Source: Euglena gracilis
Lineage: Eukaryota; Euglenozoa; Euglenophyceae; Euglenales; Euglenaceae
Direction of reading: 5' to 3'
DNA length: 26,661 bases
Assembly: GCA_900893395.1 (NCBI GenBank)
Contig: CAAHFI010096060.1
Coordinates: 1 to 26,661, forward strand
In this document: in pieces, positions 7,890-16,534 of the stretch
How the letters are laid out: every line of letters starts with the position of its first letter
Numbering within the stretch: position 1 is the first letter of the stretch
The notes under the pieces: generated by a model
Told to the model about the DNA's origin: nothing
Database searches by the model: none
What the model saw: the letters and a program-made list of their open reading frames with translations, nothing else
Position numbers and translations under genes: made by a program

Positions 7890-8076
7890 CTTGCATTTGG
7901 TCCCAGCTTTTTAAAGAACCTTTATAATAATCCTCCTTTTGTTCCCATTCGTGCTTTAGTGGGGCCAAAAGAGGCTTGTTGATATTTTCAAAATGAAGGT
8001 GAATCAAAGAAAACTTCCAACGACCAAAATGAATCCCTTCAGTCACCATGTCTAACAGTTTTTGATGTTTCCGTAA
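7890..8076 (-). CDS. Possible internal exon of an unknown host gene
   Basis: On the minus strand an acceptor GGCTGGCTTTGCAG is followed by an open 187-base stretch that ends at a donor (CAAG then GTATTC). The translation is protein-like, without repeats, and reads LRKHQKLLDMVTEGIHF and then NINKPLLAPLKHEWEQKEDY. It enters in phase 0, which is compatible with the first-exon candidate at 10,521-10,769 (which ends in phase 0), so the two could belong to one gene with a repeat-filled intron of about 2.4 kb. No family is recognised. A plus-strand donor-like AAAGAGGTAAGG at 8,159-8,170 is a competing signal. Confidence 0.3.
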
Positions 8077-8397
8077 CTGCAAAGCCAGCCCGGGGTTTAG
8101 CCAAAATGTACCCAAAAATGCTGCAGGTTTCGGACTCTGCACTTATGTGGGACGTACAAAGAGGTAAGGATGAATCAATTGTTCGCACTACCTGCCCCCA
8201 TCCAAAGCATGGCAATAGTCGGGGAATGGGCCCTGCAACGACATGCTGCGCCAACAGGATGGCACCGTTGACATACAACAATGACACACAAGTGATTTTT
8301 GGTGATCTTTGGATCACGGGGGGTGAAATTATTCGAATCTGAGAGGGAAGGTATTTAATCAAAGAATTCAAAAAACAAAACAGTAAACCCGACACCC

Positions 8398-8587
8398 ACT
8401 TATAACCCCCCCCCTTGGGCCCAACCACTAAACCGTGACTTTATAACCCCCCCCCCCCCGGAAGACATGAGAAGGCAAAAGAGAACCGCCAAGGCTGTAA
8501 CCCCCCCACTTATAACCCCCCCCTCGGGGCCAACCACTAAGCAGGATCCTATCACCCCCGGGGGTTATAAGTGAGGGGGGGGGTTAT
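8398..8587. repeat. TATAACCCCC repeat cluster with inverted copy
   Basis: CACTTATAACCCCCCCC followed by a GGG block and CCAACCACTAA occurs at 8,398-8,430 and 8,508-8,539. A shorter version occurs at 8,439-8,461, and an inverted copy (CCCCCGGGGGTTATAAGTG) at about 8,555-8,573. The array can fold on itself. No coding potential is seen. Confidence 0.6.
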
Positions 8588-8667
8588 TGCTTCTCCACGG
8601 GGCAATTTCAAAGTTTTTGAAAAGAAACAACCACAAATTTAAGCAAAACTTCAAAAGACAAAAGATG

Positions 8668-8730
8668 GGGTGGTCGACCCCACCCACCACCCACAGGGTT
8701 GCGGGGATTCACGTACAGCCCCGGGCACGG
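8668..8730 (+). repeat. GTGGTCGACC...GTACAGCCC repeat, copy 2
   Basis: GGGGTGGTCGACC, then GGGGATTC and GTACAGCCCCGGG, in the same order as at 6,454-6,504. The spacer differs in length and sequence. Confidence 0.45.
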
Positions 8731-8885
8731 AGTATGTGTCAAAGTCACATTGCGTTGGGCGGGGGCGGGAAAATTACAACCGAGAACGAGGGCAGAAATT
8801 CTTTTGCAAGGGACACATAGTGAAGATTTCTTCAGACCTCTCTCCCCAGGGGACGTCTTCCACCCCGTCAGGTGGAGAAGGTTCT

Positions 8886-9290
8886 TCATTGCGGTGGGTA
8901 ACACTTTATGGTGATTTGATGACTTGAAATAATTGAATGGCCAGTGATGGAACTGATTGAGTTCAGAACCGCAATGCCTCCGTGTTCATAAACCCACCCA
9001 GTTGGCACCACTTTGTGTGAATTACATCCAAATCCATGAAAAAAAAAAACATCACCGGATGCAGACGTTTGACGATGTTTGAGACGCTTCAACAAGAGAG
9101 GCATGAACAACGTTTGGATATGAGTTTCGTGCTGGTGTCAAACGGCTGCACTTGAAGGGTGGGATGGGACAGGATGGGAGCAATGGCCGACTGACAGTCC
9201 AGTTCAACAGTCACGCCATTGGGCAATTCCACAGTGTGAGGTGTGGGTGGAGTGTGTTGGGTTTGCCTGGCACACGGGGCAGGCAAGGAA
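8886..9290 (-). other. Protein-like minus-strand frames, exons uncertain
   Basis: Two minus-strand frames look more like protein than the shadows nearby. One (about 9,020-8,886) reads GFGCNSHKVVPTGWVYEHGG and then ITGHSIISSHQ. The other (about 9,245-9,089) reads VELPNGVTVELDCQSAIAP. I could not place convincing splice sites. They lie between the first-exon candidate at 10,521-10,769 and the exon candidate at 7,890-8,076 on the same strand, so they could be exons of the same gene. No family is recognised. Confidence 0.2.
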
Positions 9291-9299
9291 CCCCAGCGG

Positions 9300-10120
9300 T
9301 CACTGACCCCAAGGCCAGGGCTGCATCAGGAATGCCGAGGGGCACTCAAGGAAAAAGGGACAAAAATGGCCAAAAAAAAGGCCTTTTCGGTGGTTTTTGG
9401 GTTCACCACCAATATTTGGATATAAAAAAAACCCAACCAGCTGGGCTTTTTGGGGATTTTTTAGGTAGCCTTTGGGTCCAGCCACCAGCTGGGTACAATA
9501 CTGTCACGGGGTTTCGGTCCCAGAAAATGTCATCAGCACCAAGGTGACGAATCCACCATTTTTTTCAGAGCCGCTGAATCTGGAAAGAATCAGGGAAATC
9601 GGGCAGTTGGGGTGGGGGAGGGTTGACCCCACACCGCCCCAGGCCTGCAGTGCGGCCCTGCGCGGGGCTGCCCTGTATGCTTTGGCTGCCGCCGCGGCCA
9701 CGCCGGCGCCGGCGGGCGGTGTGCTGGGTGGGGAGGTTCACCAGGCGCTTCTTCTTGGCCAGGCTGCGTTTTAAGCCCCCCCCCCCCCGGGGCCCGCTGG
9801 GTGGGCCCCCCCCCAAAAAAATAGGCCGTTTAAGGGCATTTACACGAAATCTCATGGCGCTTCGAACCAATACCCACACCGCTTTGAGCCGGAGACCCCC
9901 CGGGGTGGGTCTGGCCCTGGACACCCCCACCCCCTTCCCGGGTGGGGTCTTTTGCGGGAGTCAAAAAGATGCCTGTTCTTGGTCTTTGTCTCCTTCCGCT
10001 TGGCTGCAGTGCCTGCTGCCGGCCATCAGGGCCTGGCCAACCAGGGTGGTAAGTAGCAGAGAGAGTCATGCAAATACCCTCGGTGTTGCTTTGTACGCTT
10101 GCGCACTTATATACACAAAT
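9300..10120. other. Unassigned stretch with a plus-strand donor-like site
   Basis: This region contains A-rich GGCCAAAAAAAAGGCC-type words (9,365-9,390), a GC-rich block (9,640-9,780) open on both strands with Ala- or Arg-rich translations, and long C-runs. A good plus-strand donor (GGGTG then GTAAGT) sits at about 10,050 after a short open stretch, but no matching acceptor or reading frame is convincing. I call no gene. Confidence 0.3.
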
Positions 10121-10121
10121 G

Positions 10122-10243
10122 AGGTGTAGGTGTGGGTGTGGGCGTGTGTGTGGGGTGGGTGTGGGTGTGGGTGGGTGGGTGTGGGTGTGTGCCGGTGTGG
10201 GTGTGGTTGTGGTGTGGATGTGGGTGTGGGTGTGGGTGTAGGC
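10122..10243 (+). repeat. GTGGGT-type microsatellite, array 1
   Basis: About 120 bases of imperfect GTGTGGGTGTGGGTG repeat. The same repeat type occurs at 10,801-10,925 and 18,924-18,990, the latter two flanking the LINE. Confidence 0.85.
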
Positions 10244-10273
10244 AAGCACCTATAGTTGACCCCCAGATTTTTT

Positions 10274-10318
10274 TGCCATTTTCGGCCACTTTCGGCCATT
10301 TTCGGCCATTTCGGCCTA
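10274..10318 (+). repeat. TTTTCGGCCA tandem repeat
   Basis: Four head-to-tail copies of a 10-11 base word TTTTCGGCCA(C/T). The words resemble the GGCCAAAA/GGCCGAAAA words of the other local repeats. Confidence 0.6.
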
Positions 10319-10375
10319 TTTTTCCGCCCAATTTTTTTGATACTTTTTTGGCAATATTGCCTTGCCACATGAGCG

Positions 10376-10491
10376 CATTCAAGAGTGACCGACCCCCCCC
10401 CCCAGAGGGGATAAAATGACTGACTGGTTTTTTGAGAAATGTGACTGACTGGTTTTTTTCAGAGCTGAAAGTGACCTCCCCCCCGGGGGGT
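10376..10491 (-). repeat. CCAGTCAGTC dispersed repeat, copy 2
   Basis: Read on the minus strand this has the same order of parts as the copy at 858-975: C/G junction, GGTCACT, AAAAACCAGTCAGTC (10,443-10,452), spacer, second motif (10,418-10,427), G-run, GGTCGGTCACTCTTGAAT. It lies in what would be the first intron of the exon candidate at 10,521-10,769. Confidence 0.6.
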
Positions 10492-10520
10492 TGCTAAGCA
10501 ATGGCATGGTCGCCACTCAC

Positions 10521-10769
10521 CATTGTGGTTAATGTGCCACGTGTCAAACCACTCTCATGAAACATCCAAGAACCCCCAGCAAAAAAAAGACCAAAGTGGA
10601 CAAGAGCCTCTGGTTGGATATCAAAGGGGAAAAAGCAAGAGATTTTCTTGAAAGATGTTGTAAGTGCGATGGCCTCCAGCAATATTCCGCTCGCGAAACT
10701 GAATGACGAAAGTCCTCTAAGCAATTTGTTTCTGAAGTATATCTCTCCCTCCCTTGCACCTGTCGCCAT
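10521..10769 (-). CDS. First coding exon of an unknown host gene
   Basis: The minus strand opens at ATG 10,769, with an in-frame TAA about 20 bases upstream, and stays open for exactly 83 codons to a consensus donor (ATG then GTGAGT) at 10,520. The translation has a hydrophilic start (MATGAREGEIYFRNKL), then two hydrophobic stretches, LSSFSFASGILLEAIALTT and ALVHFGLFFAGGSWMF. These could be membrane segments, though charged residues intrude. No family is recognised. Downstream exons on this strand may include 7,890-8,076, which has a compatible phase. The LINE 3' edge and its microsatellite lie within 160 bases upstream of the ATG, so the insertion sits in the presumed promoter or 5' leader. 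I chose this frame over the overlapping one because of the start, upstream stop and donor. Confidence 0.4.
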
Positions 10770-10800
10770 TGCTTTTTTAAGGTAATTTTACCCCTCCTTC

Positions 10801-10925
10801 GGTGGTGTGTGGGTGTGGGCGTGGGCTATAGGTGTGGTGTGGGTGTGGGTGTGGGTGTGGTGTGTGTGTGTGTGTGGGTGTGGGTGTGGTGTGGGTGGGT
10901 GGGTGTGGGTGTGGGTGGGGTGTGT
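10801..10925 (+). repeat. GTGGGT-type microsatellite at LINE 3' edge
   Basis: Imperfect GTGTGGGTGTGGGTG repeat of about 125 bases. On the LINE strand it reads CCCACACCCACA and directly follows the terminal hairpin of the element, with no poly(A) between. It may be target DNA, a templated tail, or both. Confidence 0.85.
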
Positions 10926-10930
10926 CGGTT

Positions 10931-10952
10931 GGTGATGAAGTCGTTCATCACC
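10931..10952 (-). other. 3'-terminal hairpin of the LINE
   Basis: On the LINE strand GGTGATGAA, loop CGAC, TTCATCACC form a perfect 9-bp stem with a 4-base loop. It sits only about 5 bases from the microsatellite junction. Some LINEs (the stringent 3'-tail type, such as eel UnaL2) use a 3' stem-loop to recruit their reverse transcriptase. A similar job is inferred here from position only. Confidence 0.6.
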
Positions 10953-10967
10953 GGGCGCTGTATGGGC

Positions 10968-12560
10968 TCAACGGCGGTGGTGGTTGGCCATCACCGTGAT
11001 TCCCGCGCCCCGGCCCGCCGAGGCTAAGTCGGCGGGCCCTCCGCCGCCCGGCCATGGGGAGGTGGCCGGGATCGGGGCGGTTGCATCCAGGCAGCCAGGG
11101 TGGACTGCCGCTTCGAGGGACGGGGCTCGGCCGGTGGCGAGGCGGGGCGGCGCGCCCGGGTGGGGATGCGGGGGGGCGGTCTCGGGGGGCGAGTACGCCC
11201 AGGCAGGGCAGCAGGCTGGGGTGTGGGTATGTCCGAGCCGGAGGGACGCTGCGGCGGGGGCGTCTGGGGAGCTGAGGGGGCTGGGACTCTTGCGTCGAGT
11301 CCGACGATTGGGGAGAGGAGACGGCGGTCCCCGGCAGGAGGAGCGACGCCGGCGTGAGAGACGGGTCCACCAGGGAGCGGAGGTAGGACTGCCAACGAGA
11401 GACGAAGGCAGTGTACCACGCTGCTTCGGGCCAGCAGGGGGCTCCGCGATGAGGACCGACCAGCGGACGTGATGCGAGGCGGGGATTCCACGCGCCAAGG
11501 GCAGGTGCACGTCCTTGAACTGCAGCCAGGCCAGGTCGGGCTCGCGCCGAATGCGGTCATGGAGGCGGCGGGTGAAGCCGGATAGTACCTTGGAGGGGTC
11601 GAGAGCTGCCGTGGTGGGGAACGGGCGGCCATGATCGGTCTCCCAGAGAAGGAGGAGCGCCATGCTGCACTCGCCGCGTTCCGGGGGAACCGGTCGGAGG
11701 TGGCGGTGGTCGCGTATCCACGCGGCCAGGGAGGCATCCACGAGGCCATGGTGACGTGGAGGGCGGTGGACGGGTGCGCGGCTTCCCGGGCGTGAGCGGA
11801 GCGGAGCCAGCGGTCCGTGTCCAGGACGGAGCGGGGGGCGCGGTTGTAGTACCAGGTACCTTGCCGCTGCATGCGTTCGAGGGGAGGGGAGAGGGGGCAC
11901 CCTCCTGGATGAGGTTGCCCAGGACACGGGCGATGGCTGTGGCGCGAGCCTTGGCGGCGGTGCCGGGGGAGGCTGTGAAGTGCTCGCCCGTGACGGATTC
12001 GAAGACCGCGAGGATGGCGGGGGCCGAGCAGCCGGCGGAGGCGGGGCAGACGACCATGTTCTCGGTCAGCAGGCGAAGCAGCCGGGCGCGGAGCCAGAGA
12101 CGCCGGGTCTCCCCATGCGGCGGGATCGGATCGGGGGCGGGTGGGGGGGCTGTCGTTGTGCGGCGAGCGATCTCCAGCCGGCGGAGGTCGGGGACGGTCA
12201 GCTGGCGTTCCGGCGGCAGGGGGCAGGGGCGGCGGAGGCGCGGGGCGGCTGAGGATGACGAGGACGCGGGCGGGGCACCGGACAGGTGGGCTGGGGACAG
12301 CAGGAGGGCGTAGCGGCGGCTCAGCAGCTCGGCGAGGCGCTCGGCCAGGGCCAGATGCAGGCGGCGCAGGAAGCGGAGGGCGTCGGCGGCGGGTGTTGGG
12401 TGGTGAGCGAGGGCGGACGTCGGGATGAGCGCGGCGGTGAGGGGCAGGTGGTGCTGCGCGGTCCAGGGGGCCGGCGGAGGGGGGATGGAGAGGTCGCAGC
12501 GGCGGGCGGCGGACAGCCAAGTCTCGGGATGGCGACCGACCAGTCCGCGGAACCGGTGGC
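10968..12560 (-). pseudogene. LINE ORF2 C-terminal extension (unknown domain)
   Basis: After the Cys/His finger the LINE strand stays protein-like for roughly 500 codons, spread over three frames. Recognisable coding passages include RFLRRLHLALAERLAELLSR near 12,310-12,380, LLTENMVVCPASAGCSAPAI near 12,010-12,070, GTWYYNRAPRSVLDTDRWLR near 11,810-11,870, and ALLLLWETDHGRPFPTTAAL near 11,600-11,660, followed by LHDRIRREPDLAWLQFKDVH. I know no domain for this part. It is downstream of RNase H and the finger, where many LINEs have already ended. Frame changes lie near 12,560, 11,900 and 11,770, by or in C/G-rich runs. The exact stop is uncertain; TGA at 10,970-10,968 ends one frame. It could be a tail domain of ORF2 or a separate third ORF. 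Confidence 0.5.
11012..11038 (-). other. Second 3' hairpin of the LINE
   Basis: GGCCCGCCGA, a 7-base loop, and TCGGCGGGCC form a perfect 10-bp GC-rich stem. It lies at the end of ORF2 or the start of the 3' UTR, about 60 bases before the terminal hairpin. Confidence 0.55.
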
Positions 12561-13545
12561 CGGACAGCCAGCCAGCAGGTGGAGGTCGTCCTCCTCCTCC
12601 ACACCGCAACATGGGCAGGCGGGGTCCGTGGCGAATCCGCACCGCACTCGCCGAGCCTGGGTGGCGAGGCAGCCCGAGCGCACGCGGGCTACCCATTTGA
12701 TGACGGCGGGGGCCACAGGGTGGTGGAAGGCGTTGGAGCGGAGGGAGGGTCGGGCGAAGATGATGGTGGAGACCGACCAGTCGAAGGCCACGTCTGGGGG
12801 AAAGAGGGGTTCGAGGCGCGGCCGGGAGCCGGGGGGCCCCCAATTCCGGCGCTGGCGGTCCCACCACGCCAGGGGGAAGTGCCTCTCGATGTCCAGGACC
12901 GGGGAGCCCACGGCGTCGAGGAGGTCGACCGCATCTCGGCATGCCGCAGGGGGGGCCCAGGCGGGGAGGTTTGGGGAGTGAGCTGCCCGCTTCGCCAAGG
13001 AGTCGGCGGAGTCGTTGCCCAAGGCCAGGGGGTGGCCGGCAGAGATGGCCGCGTCGTCGTGCGCCTTCACTTTACGGAGGGCCGGCGGGGAGGAGCAGGA
13101 GCGGGCGAGGGCGAGGACGTGGCGGACATCGAAGCGGTCGGGGCAGCGGAGGACGGCGGACAGCGGGCGCATGCCCCATCCACGGAGCAGCTGGAGGGAG
13201 CACAGCGAGTCCGTGAACACCTCGGGGGGCAGAGGGAGAGGGCGGAACCCAGGGCGGCGAGCTCGCAGTGTGTACTGCTGCGCGGGGAAGGGACGGTGAG
13301 GAGGATGGACGTTGCGGTGTCGGGGCACCAGACCGCTGCACCACCTTGGGGGCCGAGGGAGCCGTCGGTGAAGGCTGCCTCTGGGAGGGGGAAGCTGTCG
13401 GCGGGGGCGAGGGAGATCTCTCCGGGGAAAGAGCACTCGGGGGCGAGGGAAGGCCAGGCGGCGGCGAGGGCGGAGGCGGGGTTGCGCCGGATCGACCAGC
13501 CTAGGGCGGTGAGGGCGGACTGGAGGGCGGGGAGGGCTCATGCCA
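12560..13545 (-). pseudogene. LINE ORF2 RNase H and Cys/His finger
   Basis: The RNase H would remove the RNA template during retrotransposition. Its acidic residues are visible in order: Asp in FTDGSLGPQGGAAVW (about 13,340-13,375), Glu in THCELAALGSA (about 13,245-13,275), Asp in EVFTDSLCSLQ (about 13,200-13,225) and Asp in GNDSADSLAKRAA (about 12,990-13,025), with KVKAHDD before the last. Then comes a finger CPCCGVEEEDDLHLLAGC (about 12,565-12,620), the CCHC-like knuckle common at the end of LINE ORF2 proteins. The segment uses two frames. One change lies between the Glu and second Asp motifs, at a G-run near 13,226-13,231, and another separates it from the reverse transcriptase near 13,545. 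Confidence 0.75.
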
Positions 13546-15660
13546 TTCCGAAGCGGGGCAGGCCACGGCGCGGTGGATGGTGCCGACGAGGGTTGGGGAG
13601 TTGGCCAGGAGTTGCAGCCAGCGGAGCTGCAGGAGGCGGGCCTCGGCGATGGGAGCGCGGACGGCGGAAGCGCCCAGGGGGAGGCCCATGGCGATGTCCG
13701 GACTCCGCCAGAGGTTGAGCTCGAGCGGCGGTTTGTGGAACAGCGACTTGCCGGCGGCGGCTAGCGGGGCGAGGTCGGAGGGCAGCACGCGGCGGAGTTG
13801 ACAGCCGTACAGAGCCTTCGGCAGCACGGCAGTCCGCCACAGAGTACAGCAGACGGCGGCGGGCAGAGGCAGGGAGCGGAGGCGGCTGGCGGCGGCGAGG
13901 GCGTTGCGGATGCGGGGGCCGAAGTGGGTCCGGGAGGCGGATGGCTCGGGGAGGCCGAGTTCGATGCCGACGAAGCGGAACCCGGGGGCGGAGCAGAAGG
14001 TGGAGGAGCCGACGGTGACGGTGTGACCCGAGCCCAGGGAGGACCAGAGCTGCACCTTGGTGATCCGCACGCCGAGGAGGGAGCACCAGCGGAGGTAACC
14101 ATCCACCAGGGTGGAGATGCCGGCCGCATTACGCCCGACGAGGACGAGGTCATCGGCGAAGCTGAGGGACGCCACGTGGATGCCGGCGACGGAGAGGCCA
14201 CAACCGGAGGAGGCCGCCCACCGGTGGAACGCTTCGAAGAGGATGTTGAGCAGGTCTGGGCTGGCAGGGCACCCCTGGGCGAGCCCATTGGCGGCGGACC
14301 ACGATGCTCCGTCGACGCTGCCGTAGCGGAAGCGGCGCTGCAGGGAGCCATAGAAGGCCTCGAAGCAGTCGACGGTGGCCGCCGGGATCCCGGCGTGGCG
14401 CAAGGTACCAAAGACTGCCCACCATGGGAGGGAGTCGAAGCACTTCACCACGTCGAAGGAGGCAAGCCACAGCTCGGAGTTCTCCGCGGCGGCGGAATGG
14501 ATGAGGTCGGAGACGACTTGGGCAGCGTGGAGGGTGCTGCGCTGGGAGCGGAAGCCGAAGACGGCGTCACTGAGGAAGAACTGCTGGAGCACGGGGCCCC
14601 ACAACGAGATGGTGCCCTTCGACCACACGCGGTACACCACCTCCAGCACGGTGATGGGGCGTTGATCTTGGGGGCGGGAGCCGCCAGAGGACTTCGGGAT
14701 CATGGCGACGTAGGCGTTGAGCCACTCCGGCGGCCAACGCCGCTCCCGCTCCACGAGGTTGAGCAAGCGCGCGATGGCGGCGAACCACACTGGCGGCATG
14801 GCCTTCCAGGCGGCGAGGGGCACGCCGTTCATGCCGGGGGCCGCGGCGTCGCGCATGCTCCTCAGGGCAGCCCGGACGCGGTCTTCGGACCAGGACGCCG
14901 AAGGCCATGATGCGGAAGGGATATGGGGGCCGAACTCCGAGGAGACGAAGGCCGTCCATCTTTCCGTGGGGCACTGGTCCGCGTGCTGACGCAGGACCTC
15001 GTCCACCCAGAAGGCCCGCACTGCGGCGTCCACGTCGCGGCGTGAGAGGCATTGATGGCCGGAGGCGTCGAGGACGGGGCGGGAGCCGAAGGGGATGGAC
15101 TCCGCCTTGAGCCACCGGAAGACGGCGGCTGGGCGTTCGTGCCACAGGCGTGGTAGCGCGGCTTGCCATCGGGAGTGTCGCGCACGGCGGAGGGCATGGA
15201 GTTCACGATCCAGGGACGAGCGGCAGGAAGCTGCTTCGGAGGCGATGGCGGAGCGCAGGGGCGGCACGGAGGTGCGGGGCAGATGTATTCCGCGGTGATC
15301 GAGGGAGTCGAGGATTCGGCACCAAGTGAGCGGCCAGGGGCCGGGGTGCGGTGGGGCGGAGGTGAGCTTCTCCAGGCGGTGGAGCAGGGAGAGGGCGCCG
15401 CGGAGCTGGAGCACCTTCGGGGAGTCATAGGCGGGCCGGCGGACGGAGGACCGGGTTGACCAACCACCGGCGAGGGCCACCAGGCGGTGCAGGGCGGCGT
15501 GCAAGGCGCGGGAGAGGGACTCCAGGGAGTGGGCTGAGGACGGGGACAGGGCGGCGGCTTCCGGGGAGGAGGTCCATCGGCGCAGCAGGTCGGACCACTG
15601 CTCTGAGGAGGCGAGGTCGGCGGAGGGGCCATAGAGGAGGGGGGAGGGCGCGGCAGCGGG
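13501..15660 (-). pseudogene. LINE ORF2 reverse transcriptase
   Basis: This enzyme copies the element RNA at the nicked target (target-primed reverse transcription). One uninterrupted frame carries the whole domain. Before the core come AAPGMNGVPLAAWKAM and WLNAYVAMIPKSSGG (fingers). Then follow motif A DVVKCFDSLPWW (about 14,420-14,460), motif B AQGCPASPDLLNILF (about 14,245-14,290) and motif C SFADDLVLVG (about 14,135-14,165). The thumb region continues to a Leu/Arg-rich end with RAPIAEARLLQLRWLQLL. The catalytic Asp residues of motifs A and C are all present. The frame is nominally open from 16,155, but the part above about 15,650 is out of phase with the endonuclease and is a shadow. The style of motif B resembles LINEs that I associate with algae. 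Confidence 0.9.
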
Positions 15661-16534
15661 GGGCACCAGTCGATGCGGCCGGATGAGAGGGTGAGGGAGA
15701 CAAAGGCTGGGGAGTGCCCTCCGTCGCGGAAGTCCTCGTCGACCGTCGCGGAGCGGAGCAGGGGAAGGGCGGCGGAGTTCGCCAGGATCAGGTCGATGCG
15801 GGACGCGGCGACGGCTCCGGAGGAGAGGGGCGAGCGGAAGGTCATGGGCAGGGGCTCCGGCAGCAGGGTGGCGTGGACGTCGGACCACGGGGCACCGGGA
15901 CCCGTCAGGTGGGAGAGGAGGGGGCAGGGCGGGCGTTGGCGGCCGGAGCGGCTGCAATAGTCGCGCGACGGGAGGGCGGAGCCGTTCCAGTCGCCGAGGA
16001 GGAGAGTGGGGACCTGCATGTCGAGGGAGTGGGACAGCTCCTCGAAGGCCAGGTCGAAGGCGGCGCGTTCGGCGGATTGCCGGTCCAGGGGGGCATAGAC
16101 GGATAGCAGAAGGAGGCCGCGGGGGAGGTCCGGGCGGGGGCCAGGGAGACGGCATGGAGGCGGCGCATCAGGGAGAGGCGGCACCACGCGGGGAACTGGG
16201 GGACGACGGGGGATACGGGGAGGCCCCGGCGGCAAAGGAAGCCGACGCCGACGGAGCGACCATGCTCGGAGTGCGCCAGCGGGGGAGCAGGGCGGCCATG
16301 GTGGAGGTGCAGGTCGAGGTGCCGGACGGTGGTGTGCGCGCGCTCCACGAGGACGGCCGCCAGATGGGTTTCTTGGACGGCGAGGATGTCGAACGAGAGG
16401 GCGGCGACGGCGGACACCTTTGCTGGCGTCCAATGGGACATATTCCAGGTCCCGATCCGCAGGACGGGAGCCTGGACTCCTCCGGTGGGGGCAAGAGCCC
16501 CCAACGCGGCCATGCTAGACATGGCGGCTGCCAT
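15640..16534 (-). pseudogene. LINE ORF2 APE-type endonuclease
   Basis: The N-terminal exonuclease/endonuclease/phosphatase domain would nick the target DNA to start reverse transcription. Visible motifs in order are RIGTWNMSHW (Asn of motif 1), ILAVQETHLA (catalytic Glu), SVYAPLDRQ (Tyr), LLLGDWNGS (Asp/Asn), SRIDLILANS and DGGHSPAF (terminal His). The domain is therefore complete in its key residues but split over two frames. The change lies in a C-rich run near 16,130-16,150, and a further one near 15,650 leads into the reverse transcriptase. Possible start codons are ATG 16,534, 16,522 or 16,513, all in one frame. The middle one overlaps the ORF1 stop. No RLE-type nuclease is seen, so target choice would rest on this domain. 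Confidence 0.85.

Noticed and set aside
9565-9780. Basic minus-strand frame (KKKRLVNLPTQHTARRRRRGRGG) as a ribosomal or histone-like protein
   Set aside because: No family match beyond basic composition. The opposite strand is equally open and the region is GC-rich.
10066-10368. His/Thr/Pro-rich minus-strand frames
   Set aside because: They are translations of the GTGGGT microsatellite.
12579-14910. Long plus-strand frames (379 codons from 12,579 and 370 codons from 13,798)
   Set aside because: They are opposite-strand shadows of the GC-rich LINE ORF2. They are Gly/Ala/Arg-rich with no domain, while the minus strand carries complete RT and RNase H motifs.
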